Of a stretch of 64,000 bases of DNA, positions 41,750 through 51,109 are shown piece by piece; the first letter of the stretch is position 1; the number at the start of each line of letters is the position of its first letter. The position numbers and the translations under genes were made by a program. The notes beneath the pieces are model-generated. The model was not told the DNA's origin and ran no database searches. It saw only the letters and a program-made list of their open reading frames with translations. The stretch lies in contig NZ_CP006764.1 in the NCBI RefSeq assembly GCF_000767055.1, positions 1,612,001-1,676,000 of the forward strand, in the 5' to 3' direction. The stretch comes from Corynebacterium doosanense CAU 212 = DSM 45436 (GTDB lineage Bacteria; Actinomycetota; Actinomycetes; Mycobacteriales; Mycobacteriaceae).

Positions 41750-42235
41750 CTAGGCGAGCGGAGGCAGGTGCGTCTCCACCCCGGTGGAGCCGTGCCCACC
41801 CTCTCCCCGTTCCGTCTCATCCAGCTCGTCGACCTCAATGAAGTCCACCAGCTCGACGCGCTGCACGAGCAACTGGGCGATCCGGGATCCGCGGGGCAGG
41901 TCGATGTCCTCGCGGGGGTCGAGGTTGATCAGCGCAACCTTGATCTCCCCACGGTACCCGGCGTCAACGGTCCCGGGAGCGTTGACGATGCTGAGCCCCT
42001 GGCGGGCCGCCAGTCCCGAGCGCGGGTGGATGAGGCCGACGGTCCCCGGGGGCAGCGCAACGGCGATGCCCGTTCCCACCAGGGCACGTTCCCCCGGCGC
42101 GAGGTGCACGGCATCGGTGCAGTACAGGTCGACACCCGCGTCGTCGTGGTGCGCGCGGGTGGGCACCGGCAGCCCCGGGTCGAGCCGCTTGAGCTGGACG
42201 GACGTGTCCGTGTTGTCTGCTGATTGCCTGTTCAC
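41750..42235 (-). CDS. dut: dUTP diphosphatase
   Basis: This 161-residue homotrimeric-type dUTPase hydrolyses dUTP to dUMP. All five motifs are present: [49 protein letters not shown] and the C-terminal Gly-rich [10 protein letters not shown] that closes over the substrate. The GTG at 42235 is preferred; a TTG three codons upstream (42244) has slightly better ribosome-site spacing and cannot be excluded. It is divergent from the DUF3093 gene with ~63 bases between. Confidence 0.94.
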   Translation of the reverse strand: MNRQSADNTDTSVQLKRLDPGLPVPTRAHHDDAGVDLYCTDAVHLAPGERALVGTGIAVALPPGTVGLIHPRSGLAARQGLSIVNAPGTVDAGYRGEIKVALINLDPREDIDLPRGSRIAQLLVQRVELVDFIEVDELDETERGEGGHGSTGVETHLPPLA

Positions 42236-42284
42236 GGTGATCAAGGCTACCTACCGCGGGTCGGGTGCTGCCAGGTTGGTCGGC

Positions 42285-42290
42285 TAGACT
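42285..42290 (+). promoter_or_regulatory. -10 element of a leaderless DUF3093 transcript
   Basis: TAGACT lies eight bases before the GTG at 42299, without a ribosome site. Confidence 0.5.
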
Positions 42291-42298
42291 TGCGGCCT

Positions 42299-42817
42299 GT
42301 GAGTGACAGCGTGATGACGGAAACGACAATCATCTACCGCGAGCGCCAGTGGGTGCCGTTCTACTGGTGGATCCTGGGCGCGGGCCTCGTCGCCCTGACC
42401 ACCGCCCAGTTTGCGCTCAACCGGGATGTCTGGTGGCTGATCGGCCCCGCGGTCCTGCTGTCCGTGCTCGCCGCCTGGGTGCTGCTGTGGTTGTCCTCGA
42501 CGGTGATCCGGGTGGAGCAGGACGGCGACGGGACCCGGTGGCTCATCGCGGGCCAGGCGAACCTGCCGTCGGATGCCGTCGCCAGGTCCCTCGCCGTGCC
42601 GGAGTCAGCGAAACGTAACGCCATGGGCAAGCAGCTCGATCCCGCAGCCTTTGTCGTCTCCCACGGCTGGGTTCGCCAGATGGTCATGCTCGTGCTCGAC
42701 GATCCCGAGGATCCCACCCCCTACTGGCTGATCTCGTCGAAGAACCCGGAGGCCCTGCTGCGGGCGTTTGTGCCCGATCAGGCGGACGCCGCCCTGGTGC
42801 ACATGCCCCGCAGCTGA
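42299..42817 (+). CDS. DUF3093 family membrane protein
   Basis: This 172-residue protein has two adjacent membrane helices near the N-terminus (WWILGAGLVALTTAQFAL; WWLIGPAVLLSVLAAWVLLWL) and a cytoplasmic beta-rich domain ending with DPEDPTPYWLISSKNPEALL, the family's hallmark. Its function is unknown; it is the constant partner of dut (Rv2698). The GTG at 42299 is supported by the upstream -10 element; GTG 42311 and ATG 42314 are alternatives. Confidence 0.88.
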   Translation: MSDSVMTETTIIYRERQWVPFYWWILGAGLVALTTAQFALNRDVWWLIGPAVLLSVLAAWVLLWLSSTVIRVEQDGDGTRWLIAGQANLPSDAVARSLAVPESAKRNAMGKQLDPAAFVVSHGWVRQMVMLVLDDPEDPTPYWLISSKNPEALLRAFVPDQADAALVHMPRS

Positions 42818-42830
42818 CAACGTCGCAGAG

Positions 42831-42871
42831 AAAAACCGCCACGGCCCCCGACTAGGGGCGTGGCGGTTTTT
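42831..42871. terminator. Bidirectional terminator between DUF3093 and DUF4193
   Basis: AAAAACCGCCACGGCCCC pairs with GGGGCGTGGCGGTTTTT with a short loop. It serves both convergent genes. Confidence 0.92.
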
Positions 42872-42885
42872 GCTGACGGAGCTGA

Positions 42886-43176
42886 TCAGGCGCAGTCGAG
42901 GCAGATCGGCTGGCCGTCCTCGTGGTGGGAGATGCGGTTCTTCTTCTGCACGAGGAAGCAGCTACTGCAGGTGAACTCGTCCTCCTGGCGGGGCACGACG
43001 TCGACGTTGAGCTCCTCGCCGGTGAGGTCGAGCGACGGCGGCTCGAAGGCCTCAATGATCTCTCCGTCGTCGTCCATGCCGTTGGACGGGGTTTCGGCGG
43101 CCTTGAGCCCCTCGAGGGAGTCGGTCTCAAACTCGTCTTCCGCGCGGCGGCGGGGGGCATCGTAATCGGTGGCCAT
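42886..43176 (-). CDS. DUF4193 family zinc-ribbon-like protein
   Basis: This 96-residue acidic protein starts MATDYDAPRRRAEDEFETDS and ends with two CxxC pairs (TCSSCFLVQ and ICLDCA) that should bind one zinc ion, a pattern strongly conserved in actinobacteria (Rv2699c). It has a general regulatory or RNA polymerase-associated look, but no function is established. The ATG at 43176 was chosen because conservation starts there; the upstream extension is unlikely. Confidence 0.88.
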   Translation of the reverse strand: MATDYDAPRRRAEDEFETDSLEGLKAAETPSNGMDDDGEIIEAFEPPSLDLTGEELNVDVVPRQEDEFTCSSCFLVQKKNRISHHEDGQPICLDCA

Positions 43177-43312
43177 CGTCTTCGGTCCTCTGGTTGAAGT
43201 TGAGGTGTGGAAATAGTTCGTGCGCAAACTCGTTTCCGGTTGACGTGCCGCATACTAAGCGAGCCTCACGCCGATGTCTACATCGGTCCCCCTACTCCCC
43301 CATCGACCGTGG

Positions 43313-44188
43313 TCACGGCCCCAATGGGCGGGTGGCTCCGGCATCTCGCAGCAGCCCCGCGAAGGCGTCGGCGATACCCGGCGCGGCGGCGAGACTCAGG
43401 CGCCCCTCCGTTCCGGAGACCGACAGCGGGGGTACCTCCACCACGGCTCCCGCCTCCCGGGCGATGATCGCCCCGGCGGCGAAGTCCCAGCAGTGGATCC
43501 CGTTCTCGTAGTAGGCGTCCACCCTCCCCTCCGCCAGGTGGCACAGATCCAGTGCGGCCGATCCCAGCCGGCGGAGGTCGCGCACCCGGGGAAGGAGCGT
43601 GGCGACGATCTCCCCCTGCCTCCGCCGGCGCTGCGCGCCGTAACCGAACCCGGTGGCCACGAGCGCCATGTCGAGCGACTCAACCCCGGTGGCGCCGAGC
43701 CGGTGTTCCTCCCCGGCCACGCTCTTGGCGGCACCCTCTCCCCTGGCCGCGGAATAGGTCTCGGCGGTGACGACGTTGATCACGGCCCCGGCGAGCACCT
43801 CGCCGTCGCGCGCCACGCCGACCGAGACCGCGTAGTGCGGTATCCCGTAGAGGAAGTTCACGGTTCCGTCGATGGGGTCGACGATCCACGAGAGCCCGGT
43901 GGCGGACTCCTTGTCCGAACCCTCCTCGCCGATGATGCCGTCGGCGGGGCGAAGTTCACTGATGCGCTCGTAGAGGTGCTCCTCCGCGAGGGTGTCCACG
44001 ACGGTGACGGGGTCGACCGCCGAGGACTTGCTCATGGAGTAGTCCCGGATGTCTCCCCGGGCGCTGAGCTCGCGGCGTCGAGAAGCCACTAGCGACGCGG
44101 TCTCTGTCACCAGATCCACACAGATCGATCGCAGGTCTGCCGGGCTCGGGTCAGGTTCACGGGTGTCGCGTGCGTCGCGGTACGTCAT
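43313..44188 (-). CDS. suhB: Inositol-1-monophosphatase family phosphatase
   Basis: This 291-residue Mg/Li-sensitive sugar phosphatase has [26 protein letters not shown] (metal Glu), [17 protein letters not shown] (the DPIDGT metal site) and the C-terminal [15 protein letters not shown]. In actinobacteria SuhB-type enzymes supply myo-inositol for phosphatidylinositol and mycothiol. The start at 44188 (MTYRDA) is chosen; an ATG three codons earlier is possible. It is divergent from ppgK, with promoters in a ~35-base gap. Confidence 0.92.
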   Translation of the reverse strand: MTYRDARDTREPDPSPADLRSICVDLVTETASLVASRRRELSARGDIRDYSMSKSSAVDPVTVVDTLAEEHLYERISELRPADGIIGEEGSDKESATGLSWIVDPIDGTVNFLYGIPHYAVSVGVARDGEVLAGAVINVVTAETYSAARGEGAAKSVAGEEHRLGATGVESLDMALVATGFGYGAQRRRRQGEIVATLLPRVRDLRRLGSAALDLCHLAEGRVDAYYENGIHCWDFAAGAIIAREAGAVVEVPPLSVSGTEGRLSLAAAPGIADAFAGLLRDAGATRPLGP

Positions 44189-44209
44189 GCCGACCATTGT
44201 GCCCGCTTG

Positions 44210-44215
44210 TATGCT
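44210..44215 (+). promoter_or_regulatory. -10 element for ppgK
   Basis: TATGCT is eight bases before the ATG at 44224, implying a leaderless or nearly leaderless mRNA. Confidence 0.45.
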
Positions 44216-44223
44216 TGGCGGTC

Positions 44224-44988
44224 ATGACTGTTCGAGAGACTCCCCAGGCACTGGGCATCGATGTCGGGGGTTCCGGCATCAAGGGTGCCGTCGTTGATCT
44301 GACCACCGGGGAGTTCGTCACCGAACGCCACAAGATCGACACCCCGCGCCCCTCCACCCCGGAGGCGGTCGCCGCGGAGATCCTCAACATCGTCGGTCAC
44401 TTCGGCTGGGACGGGCCGGTGGGCATCACGCTGCCGTCCGTGATCAAGGACCAGGTGGCCCGCTCGGCCGCGAACATCGACAAGAGCTGGGTCGGCACGG
44501 ACGTCGCCGAGCTCTTCCACCGCCACCTGCCCGGGCGCGAGGTCGCCGTGCTCAATGACGCGGATGCCGCGGGACTGGCGGAGGCGCAGTTCGGCCACCC
44601 CGATGCCCGCGTGGGCACGGTCATCTTCCTCACCTTCGGCACGGGCATCGGTTCGGCCTTCCTTCTCGACGGCGACCTGTTCCCCAACACGGAGCTGGGC
44701 CACCTCATGGTCGGCGAGCAGGAGGCGGAGCACCAGGCGTCGTCAGCCGTGAAGGACCGACTGGAGCTCAGCTACCGCAAGTGGGCCGCGCGGGTGAACA
44801 CGGTGCTCGTGGAGTACGAGCGCCTGTTCTCCCCCACGACCTTCATCGTCGGCGGCGGCATCTCCCGCAAACACGAGAAGTGGGTTCCGCTGCTGGAGAC
44901 CCAGACCCCGGTGCTGCCCGCCGAGCTGCGCAACCGCGCGGGCATCGTGGGTGCGGCCATGGCGGTCGCCGAGCGCATCACGCCCTAG
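44224..44988 (+). CDS. ppgK: Polyphosphate glucokinase (ROK family)
   Basis: This 254-residue enzyme phosphorylates glucose with polyphosphate (and ATP). The phosphate-binding loop [16 protein letters not shown], the catalytic Asp in [16 protein letters not shown] and the second nucleotide loop [16 protein letters not shown] are visible. Its place between suhB and sigA is the conserved actinobacterial order (Rv2701c-Rv2703). The ATG at 44224 matches the family start; the longer frame overlaps suhB. Confidence 0.94.
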   Translation: MTVRETPQALGIDVGGSGIKGAVVDLTTGEFVTERHKIDTPRPSTPEAVAAEILNIVGHFGWDGPVGITLPSVIKDQVARSAANIDKSWVGTDVAELFHRHLPGREVAVLNDADAAGLAEAQFGHPDARVGTVIFLTFGTGIGSAFLLDGDLFPNTELGHLMVGEQEAEHQASSAVKDRLELSYRKWAARVNTVLVEYERLFSPTTFIVGGGISRKHEKWVPLLETQTPVLPAELRNRAGIVGAAMAVAERITP

Positions 44989-45241
44989 TCGGCGGGCGTT
45001 CTCCCCGGGTCGGTGCACGGCACCTGAGAATTCTCACGTACACTAAGACGCAGTTCACCACAAGGGGTCTCCCCGGGGGGAAGTTCCACCGAGGAAATTC
45101 TTCCGGCCGACCTCGCGTTGTCACCGTTGTCCGGTGACGTAACGTGGAGCACCGATCGGCGGTTCCTCCCAGGAACGACAGCCGAGGGGATCCTCTCCCC
45201 CGCGGGAGGTTCCGCACCAAGCTTTGAGCGAAAGGGCGTAC
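44989..45241 (+). promoter_or_regulatory. sigA upstream region
   Basis: This ~250-base non-coding leader contains a TACACT -10-like hexamer near 45034-45039, a G+C-rich GGGG/CCCC inverted segment and a GAAAGGG ribosome site at 45229-45235. Multiple promoters are usual for this gene, but only the ribosome site is clear. Confidence 0.4.
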
Positions 45242-46666
45242 GTGGCAGCCACTGAATCTTCTGACAAGGCGAACGTGGAAGCAGTCGACGAAACTTCGTC
45301 AGCTGCTACTGCGGCTCCCGCCAAAAAGACCGCTAAGAAGGCCGTGAAAAAGACGGCCAAGAAGACTGCGCGCAAGGCGACGGCGAAGAAGACGACCCGC
45401 AAGGCTCCGGCCCGCAAGGCCACCGCCAAGACCGCCAAGGCAGCCCCCGCGCCGGAGACCCCGGACACCGCCGACGAGGTCGACACCTCCGTCGTCGACG
45501 CGAGCGAGCAGAACGTCACCGAGGACGTCGAGGAGCAGGACTTCGATCCCACCCTGGTCACCGAGGGCGTCGAGGACGACGACTTCGAGGAGCCCACCCT
45601 CGACGAGGCCGACGCCCCCGAGGACGAAGACGAGGAAAAGGCCGTCGTCGTCGACGCCGGTGCCTCCGTCTGGGACGAGGACGAGTCCGCCGCGCTGCGT
45701 CAGGCCCGCAAGGACGCCCAGCTCACCGCCTCGGCCGACTCCGTGCGTGCGTACCTCAAGCAGATCGGCAAGGTGGCGCTACTCAACGCCGAGGAGGAGG
45801 TCTCCCTGGCCAAGCGCATCGAGTCCGGCCTCTACGCCCAGCACCGTCTCGAGGAGATGGAGAAGGCCCTGCAGGCCGGCGACAAGGACGCGAAGCTCAC
45901 ACCCGCGTTCAAGCGCGACCTGCGTGCCGTGTCCCGCGACGGCCGCAAGGCGAAGAACCACCTGCTCGAGGCCAACCTCCGCCTGGTGGTCTCCCTGGCC
46001 AAGCGCTACACCGGTCGTGGCATGGCGTTCCTGGACCTCATCCAGGAGGGCAACCTCGGTCTGATCCGTGCCGTGGAGAAGTTCGACTACTCCAAGGGTT
46101 ACAAGTTCTCCACCTACGCCACCTGGTGGATCCGCCAGGCCATCACCCGCGCCATGGCCGATCAGGCCCGCACGATCCGTATCCCGGTGCACATGGTCGA
46201 GGTCATCAACAAGCTGGGCCGCATCCAGCGTGAGCTGCTGCAGGACCTGGGCCGCGAGCCCACCCCGCAGGAGCTGGCCAAGGAGATGGACATCACCGAG
46301 GAGAAGGTCCTCGAGATCCAGCAGTACGCCCGCGAGCCGATCTCCCTCGACCAGACCATCGGAGACGAGGGCGACAGCCAGCTCGGCGACTTCATCGAGG
46401 ACTCCGAGGCCGTCGTCGCGGTCGACGCCGTCTCCTTCACCCTGCTCCAGGATCAGCTGCAGGACGTCCTGCACACGCTGTCCGAGCGTGAGGCCGGCGT
46501 GGTTCGCCTGCGCTTCGGCCTCACCGACGGCATGCCGCGCACCCTCGACGAGATCGGCCAGGTCTACGGGGTCACGCGCGAGCGCATCCGGCAGATCGAG
46601 TCGAAGACGATGTCCAAGCTGCGCCACCCCTCGCGGTCGCAGGTTCTGCGCGACTACCTGGACTAA
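45242..46666 (+). CDS. sigA: Principal sigma factor SigA
   Basis: The protein has 474 residues. The first ~60 after the start are a Lys/Ala-rich tail ([20 protein letters not shown]) and an acidic stretch follows to ~140, the usual unstructured N-terminus in this group. Region 1.2 ([20 protein letters not shown]), region 2 ([40 protein letters not shown]), region 3 ([20 protein letters not shown]) and region 4.2 ([20 protein letters not shown]) are complete. The GTG at 45242 has GAAAGGG seven bases upstream; the TTG at 45224 is rejected. Confidence 0.96.
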   Translation: MAATESSDKANVEAVDETSSAATAAPAKKTAKKAVKKTAKKTARKATAKKTTRKAPARKATAKTAKAAPAPETPDTADEVDTSVVDASEQNVTEDVEEQDFDPTLVTEGVEDDDFEEPTLDEADAPEDEDEEKAVVVDAGASVWDEDESAALRQARKDAQLTASADSVRAYLKQIGKVALLNAEEEVSLAKRIESGLYAQHRLEEMEKALQAGDKDAKLTPAFKRDLRAVSRDGRKAKNHLLEANLRLVVSLAKRYTGRGMAFLDLIQEGNLGLIRAVEKFDYSKGYKFSTYATWWIRQAITRAMADQARTIRIPVHMVEVINKLGRIQRELLQDLGREPTPQELAKEMDITEEKVLEIQQYAREPISLDQTIGDEGDSQLGDFIEDSEAVVAVDAVSFTLLQDQLQDVLHTLSEREAGVVRLRFGLTDGMPRTLDEIGQVYGVTRERIRQIESKTMSKLRHPSRSQVLRDYLD

Positions 46667-46681
46667 CGGGCGTCGACACGC

Positions 46682-46714
46682 AAAAATCCCGACCACCTGC
46701 GGTCGGGATTTTTT
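46682..46714 (+). terminator. sigA terminator (bidirectional)
   Basis: AATCCCGACC and GGTCGGGATT form a 10-bp stem with a 6-base loop and a following run of T. The A-run on the other side would also end the convergent DUF418 transcript. Confidence 0.9.
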
Positions 46715-46719
46715 GGTGC

Positions 46720-47940
46720 CTATCGACGCTCCGTGCCCACCAACTGCCCGTAGCGCGCGGGTAACCCGCCACGCCCGTAGCTCAGCCGCCGGTGGATCGC
46801 CTCGACCGGTCCGTTGCGCCCGGCGAGCTCGCACAGCCAGGCGGCCAGCACCGTCGTGCCCCAGACGCCCAGCGCCACAAACATCTGGCCGAAGGCGCCC
46901 ATGTCCGCGCCGAGGCCGAGTGTGAAGGGCAGGCACAGCACAAAGAAGAGGATCGACTGCAGGATGTAGCCGGACATGGAACGTTTGCCCAGCGCGGTGA
47001 TCATCGTCAGCGGGAGCGACCGGCGGGTGTCGCCGGAGGCCACGCGCGCCTGCAGCCCGCGGCAGGCCAGCAGCACCCCGGCGGCGATGCCCGGGCCGGT
47101 GAGGTAGCCGAACGCCTGGTTCATGCCGGAGAACACCGGTTCCCACCCGGCCGGGAGAACGCCGATGGCGGCCAGTCCCATCGGTGCGCCGACGAGCAGG
47201 ACGATGGCCGCGGCGAGCGCAACCCAGCCCCAGAGAATCCGGGCGAAGTCCGCCGGGCGCTGGTGCACTCCCCTGCGGGCGGCGACGAACCCCAGGATCA
47301 TGAGTGGGAGGATGCTGGCGCCCGCGACGGGGACGGAGAACAGGTATCCCAGCAGCCACACGAGGTTGCTGAGCAGGTACTCCGGGTAGGAGTCCGGGAT
47401 GCCCGAGATCGACGCCGAGGGGATGTCCGGTGTGAGCGCCGTCAACGCCAGGGTGGCGAAAAGGTGCAGGCCGTAGAGCACACCCGCGATGATGAGCAGC
47501 GTCCGGTCACGCAACCGGATCATGGCGATGAGGATGAGCGCGAGCAAAGAGTAGAGGAAGATGATGTCGCCGAAGAAGAGCAGCAGACAGTGCAGCACAC
47601 CGATCCCGGCGAGGATGCCGTAGCGCCTGGCCAGCGTCCCCTGCGCCGCACCGACCGGATAGGCGCGCCGCCACAGGCTCACGGCGATGAGCCCGACCCC
47701 GAAACCCAGCAGGGTGGAGAACATGGGCAGCCCCCGCACGTGGGCGAACATGGCCGAGAGCACCACCGCCAGCTGATCCAGGGTGCCGCCGGGGCCGACG
47801 CCGCCGAAGTCCGCCCCGGCAAGGGAGGGGTCGGTGCCGGCCCAGGACGGGATGTTCGCCCAGGCGATGCCAAAAAGGGCCAGCCCCCTGGCAACGTCGG
47901 GAGCGACGATGCGAGGGGGCTGGTGGGTTGTCGTAGTCAC
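46720..47940 (-). CDS. DUF418 family membrane protein
   Basis: This 406-residue polytopic protein has about nine to ten membrane segments. It opens with the family pattern RIVAPDVARGLALFGIAWANI and closes with the DUF418 domain (FMSGYILQSILFF-type YILQSILFFVLCL and AGRNGPVEAIHRRLSYG). DUF418 proteins (YeiB-like) are acyltransferase-fold membrane proteins of unclear substrate. The start GTG at 47940 overlaps the stop of the preceding DUF4190 gene by one base (TAGTG), so it is second in a two-gene operon. Confidence 0.85.
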   Translation of the reverse strand: MTTTTHQPPRIVAPDVARGLALFGIAWANIPSWAGTDPSLAGADFGGVGPGGTLDQLAVVLSAMFAHVRGLPMFSTLLGFGVGLIAVSLWRRAYPVGAAQGTLARRYGILAGIGVLHCLLLFFGDIIFLYSLLALILIAMIRLRDRTLLIIAGVLYGLHLFATLALTALTPDIPSASISGIPDSYPEYLLSNLVWLLGYLFSVPVAGASILPLMILGFVAARRGVHQRPADFARILWGWVALAAAIVLLVGAPMGLAAIGVLPAGWEPVFSGMNQAFGYLTGPGIAAGVLLACRGLQARVASGDTRRSLPLTMITALGKRSMSGYILQSILFFVLCLPFTLGLGADMGAFGQMFVALGVWGTTVLAAWLCELAGRNGPVEAIHRRLSYGRGGLPARYGQLVGTERR

Positions 47941-48497
47941 TACTGCGCGAGAGCGTCTTCGATGCAGGTCTGCATGGCTGCCTGGTCACCGATGGAGAGG
48001 CAGTCCATGGCTCCGGTGGAACCCAGGAAGGCCAAGGCGAAGCCGAACAGCACCAGCGGGAGGACGATCGCCAGGATGGACAGCACCAGGCCGGCCACGG
48101 ACATGCCCATGCGGCGGCCGGGGCCGACGATCTTGCGGGCCTTGACCACGGCGAGGATGCCCACGACGAGGCCGATGATGCCGACAAAGAAGCCGAGGCC
48201 GCCGACGACCAGGCCGAGCAGCGCGATGATGCCGATGACCAGCGACGCGATGGCCAGGCCGTTGGTCTCGCCGGTCACGGGTGCTCCGGCGGCCGGCTGG
48301 GTCTCGGCGTAGTTGCCGTAGCCGCCGAGCTGATCGTTGGTGCCGGCTGCCCCGTAGCCCGGGGTGGTGTTGCCGACGTTGCCGGTGTTGCCGTAGTTCT
48401 CGTAGCCACCGTAGGGGCTGGTGTTTCCGGCCCCGGTGTTGCCGACTCCGTTGTTCACGTTGTCATTTCCGTATTCGCCTGGTTCGCGCGTGGTCAT
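47940..48497 (-). CDS. DUF4190 family membrane protein
   Basis: The protein has 185 residues. The first ~75 are Gly/Asn/Tyr-rich and disordered, with repeated GNTG/YGGY units. Two to three hydrophobic helices follow (LAIASLVIGIIALLGLVVGG; FFVGIIGLVVGILAVVKARK; GLVLSILAIVLPLVLFGFAL) typical of DUF4190, then a short Cys-containing tail (MDCLSIGDQAAMQTCIED). Its function is unknown. The ATG at 48497 is taken as the start. Confidence 0.8.
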   Translation of the reverse strand: MTTREPGEYGNDNVNNGVGNTGAGNTSPYGGYENYGNTGNVGNTTPGYGAAGTNDQLGGYGNYAETQPAAGAPVTGETNGLAIASLVIGIIALLGLVVGGLGFFVGIIGLVVGILAVVKARKIVGPGRRMGMSVAGLVLSILAIVLPLVLFGFALAFLGSTGAMDCLSIGDQAAMQTCIEDALAQ

Positions 48498-48603
48498 GCG
48501 AAGTCAACTCCTCTTGAGATCTCGTTCGGCCCCTTGTCGGGGCCAGGACAAAGTTCGCCCCGAGTGTAGTTCACCCCGACCCCTCACCCCGGGGGTGGGG
48601 GGA

Positions 48604-50343
48604 TCACCAGGTACGAAGGTAGGCGATCCGGTCGCGCAGCTGCTCGGCGGAGCACAGCGCGGTGGGCGGGCCGCCGCAGGCCTGACGCACCTCGGTGTGC
48701 ACGGAGCCGTGCGGGCGACCGGTGCGCCCCGCCACCACCGAGACAATGGTGTTGAGCTCCTTGCGCAGCTGGGGGATCTCTTCGCTGGCCACCTTGCCCG
48801 CCGTGGCGGGTTTTCCCTCGATGGCCCGTCTGCGGGCCTCCTCGGCCTCGCGCTCCCTGCGGGCCTTGTCCTGCTCGTCTCGGGCGTCGAGCTGGTCCTC
48901 CTGCCGCTTGCGCAGCAGGGCCTTGACCTGGTCGGCATCGAGAAGCCCGGGCAGTCCCAGGTACTCCTGCTCCTCCTCCGAGCCGGAGAGGGTGCCGGTG
49001 CCGTAGGTCGAGCCGTCGTAGATCAGGGAGTCCAGCTCGGCGATGGCACCGAGGGATTCGTAGCTGCCCGGCTCGTCGGGTTCGTTCTGCTCGCGGTTCG
49101 CGGCCGCGAGCTCGTCGTCCTCCCAGCCCTCCTTGGGCCGCTCGGGTTTGCCCAGCACGTGGTCGCGCTGCTTCTCCAGGTTCTCGGCCAGGCCCAGCAG
49201 CACCGGCACCGAGGGGAGGAACACACTCGCGGTCTCACCGGGCATGCGCGAACGCACGAAACGGCCGATGGCCTGCGCGAAGAACAGCGCGGTGGACGCG
49301 GAGGTGGCGTAGACACCCACGGCCAGGCGTGGCACGTCGACCCCCTCGGAGACCATGCGCACGGCGACCATCCACTCGTCGGTGGAGTCGGAGAACGCCT
49401 GGATGCGCTCGGAGGAACCCGGCTCGTCGGAGAGCACCACCGCGACCGGGGTGGAGGAGAGCTCTCCGAGGATCTTGGCGTAGGCGCGTGCCGTCTTGGT
49501 GTCGCTGGCGATGACCAGCCCGCCCGCGTCGGGCATGTTGCGACGCAGCTGCATCAGGCGGGTGTGCGCCGCGGTGAGCACCGCGGGGATCCACTCGCCC
49601 TTGGGATCCAGCGCGGTCTTCCACGCCCGGGCGGTCTGCTCGGCGTTGAGCGGCTCACCGAGGCGGGCCTCGTACTCGTCACCGGCGCTGTCGCGCCAGC
49701 GCGCCTGCCCGGAATAGGCGAGGAAGACGACGGGTCGGACCACGCCGTCGCGAAGCGCCTCGGAGTAACCGTAGGTGTAGTCCGAGCGCGACACGAGGTG
49801 ACCCTCGCCGTCCTCGTCGTAGCGGACGAAGGGGATGGCGGAGTCGTCGGAGCGGAACGGCGTACCGGTGAGCGCGAGGCGGTGCACGACGTCGTTGTAC
49901 GCCTCGCGCACGCCGTCACCCCAGCTCTTGGCGTCGCCGGCGTGGTGGATCTCGTCGAGGATGACCATGGTGCGCTTCGACGACGCCACCGCGTGGTGCT
50001 TGAACGGGTGCATGCCCACCTGGGCGTAGGTGACCACGATGCCGTCGTAGGCGGGGTTCACGGCCGAGGAGTTGGTGAACTCGTGGTCGAGCGAGAGCCC
50101 CACCCGCGCCGCGGCCGAGGCCCACTGCACCTTGAGGTGCTCGGTGGGGACGACGACGATGATGCGGTCGACGCTGCGGTCGGCCAGCAGCATGGCGGAC
50201 ATGGTCAGGGCGAAGGTGGTCTTGCCCGCGCCGGGGGTGGCCACGGCGGTGAAGTCGGTGGGGCGCTCGGCCATGAACCTGGCCAGGGCCTGCTGCTGCC
50301 AGGCGCGGAGCTGGGGAAGTGCGGGGGTTGCGGGTGAAGTCAC
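48604..50343 (-). CDS. Superfamily II DEAD/DEAH-type helicase
   Basis: This 579-residue helicase has a Q-like opening LRAWQQQALARFM, Walker A VATPGAGKTTFAL, motif II MVILDEIHHAGD, motif III LALTGTPFRSDD and motif VI AQAIGRFVRSRMPGE. The C-terminal ~140 residues contain a highly charged helix (QLDARDEQDKARREREAEEA). The Ssl2/XPB-like arrangement occurs in actinobacteria between sigA and sigB; the substrate is not known. The GTG at 50343 overlaps the DUF3039 stop by four bases (GTGA), so the pair is coupled. Confidence 0.88.
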   Translation of the reverse strand: MTSPATPALPQLRAWQQQALARFMAERPTDFTAVATPGAGKTTFALTMSAMLLADRSVDRIIVVVPTEHLKVQWASAAARVGLSLDHEFTNSSAVNPAYDGIVVTYAQVGMHPFKHHAVASSKRTMVILDEIHHAGDAKSWGDGVREAYNDVVHRLALTGTPFRSDDSAIPFVRYDEDGEGHLVSRSDYTYGYSEALRDGVVRPVVFLAYSGQARWRDSAGDEYEARLGEPLNAEQTARAWKTALDPKGEWIPAVLTAAHTRLMQLRRNMPDAGGLVIASDTKTARAYAKILGELSSTPVAVVLSDEPGSSERIQAFSDSTDEWMVAVRMVSEGVDVPRLAVGVYATSASTALFFAQAIGRFVRSRMPGETASVFLPSVPVLLGLAENLEKQRDHVLGKPERPKEGWEDDELAAANREQNEPDEPGSYESLGAIAELDSLIYDGSTYGTGTLSGSEEEQEYLGLPGLLDADQVKALLRKRQEDQLDARDEQDKARREREAEEARRRAIEGKPATAGKVASEEIPQLRKELNTIVSVVAGRTGRPHGSVHTEVRQACGGPPTALCSAEQLRDRIAYLRTW

Positions 50344-50585
50344 TTCTTGCGCAGGCCCTTGAAGACTCGCTCGCAGTCGGGGCAGACCGGGGATCCGGGC
50401 TTGGCGGACTTGGTCACGGGGAAGGTCTCTCCGCACAGGGCGACGACCATGCGTCCGTTGACGGCCGAGTCGACGATCTTGTCCTTCTTGACGTAGTGGA
50501 AGAACTTGGGGGTGTCGTCGCCGGTCCCCGTGCTGGTGTCCTCCCGGATGTCCGGGCGCTCAATCGTTTTCGTCGTAGTACTCAC
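50340..50585 (-). CDS. DUF3039 family protein
   Basis: This 81-residue protein contains the DUF3039 core: FFHYVKKDKIVDSAVNGRMV, ALCGETFPVTK and PVCPDCERVFKGL. His and three Cys form a likely zinc site. The function is unknown; the family is nearly always encoded just before the helicase, which suggests a shared process. The GTG at 50585 is preferred over the ATG-initiated longer frames. Confidence 0.88.
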   Translation of the reverse strand: MSTTTKTIERPDIREDTSTGTGDDTPKFFHYVKKDKIVDSAVNGRMVVALCGETFPVTKSAKPGSPVCPDCERVFKGLRKK

Positions 50586-50631
50586 GGCACCCATCATGCC
50601 CCACGTCCGCAATACCGGCAGCCGGTGGGTC

Positions 50632-50637
50632 TAGGCT
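50632..50637 (+). promoter_or_regulatory. -10 element for the DUF3099 gene
   Basis: TAGGCT precedes the ATG at 50647 by nine bases. No clear ribosome site is seen. Confidence 0.4.
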
Positions 50638-50646
50638 GGGGAAACC

Positions 50647-51102
50647 ATGGAGGAGCCGAACGTGATTCACCCGGAGGTCGACCGGACCGCGGACGGGAAC
50701 GCCCGGCGTTTCGCCCTGCGTCGGGGCCCTTCCGAGCTCATCACCACGGCCCGGACCTCGTCGTTCCAGAATCGTCGGCGGCGTCGCCGGTGGTATCTGG
50801 CGCTCCAGTTCAGCCGGGTGGTCACGACCATTCTCGCGGCCCTGGCCTACTTCGTGTGGGACAACGTCCCGTTGACCATCGTGCTCATCGTCCTGGCCGT
50901 CCCGGCGCCCGCGATCGCGGTGGTCATCGCCAACGAACCTCACGAGCGCAAGGACAAGCGCGAGCGCAACACGTACAAACCCGGCCTCGCCCGGCAGTTG
51001 CAGACGGAGCACGAGGCCCGGCAGGTGGCCCCGCCCGAGCACCGCCTCGACACCCTGCCCATGATCATCGACCACACCGAACCCGACCACCCGGAGACCT
51101 GA
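50647..51102 (+). CDS. DUF3099 family membrane protein
   Basis: This 151-residue protein begins with a positively charged segment (FQNRRRRRRWYLALQF), followed by two membrane helices (VVTTILAALAYFVWD; IVLIVLAVPAPAIAVVIA) and a charged tail containing NEPHERKDKRERNTY, the DUF3099 signature. Its function is unknown. It is followed seven bases later by the methyltransferase gene. Confidence 0.85.
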   Translation: MEEPNVIHPEVDRTADGNARRFALRRGPSELITTARTSSFQNRRRRRRWYLALQFSRVVTTILAALAYFVWDNVPLTIVLIVLAVPAPAIAVVIANEPHERKDKRERNTYKPGLARQLQTEHEARQVAPPEHRLDTLPMIIDHTEPDHPET

Positions 51103-51109
51103 CCCCGCC

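Noticed and set aside
48421-50337. Plus-strand frame of 638 codons opposite the DEAD helicase
   Set aside because: The minus strand has complete helicase motifs in the right order; the plus frame is low-complexity Gly/Val/Arg sequence.
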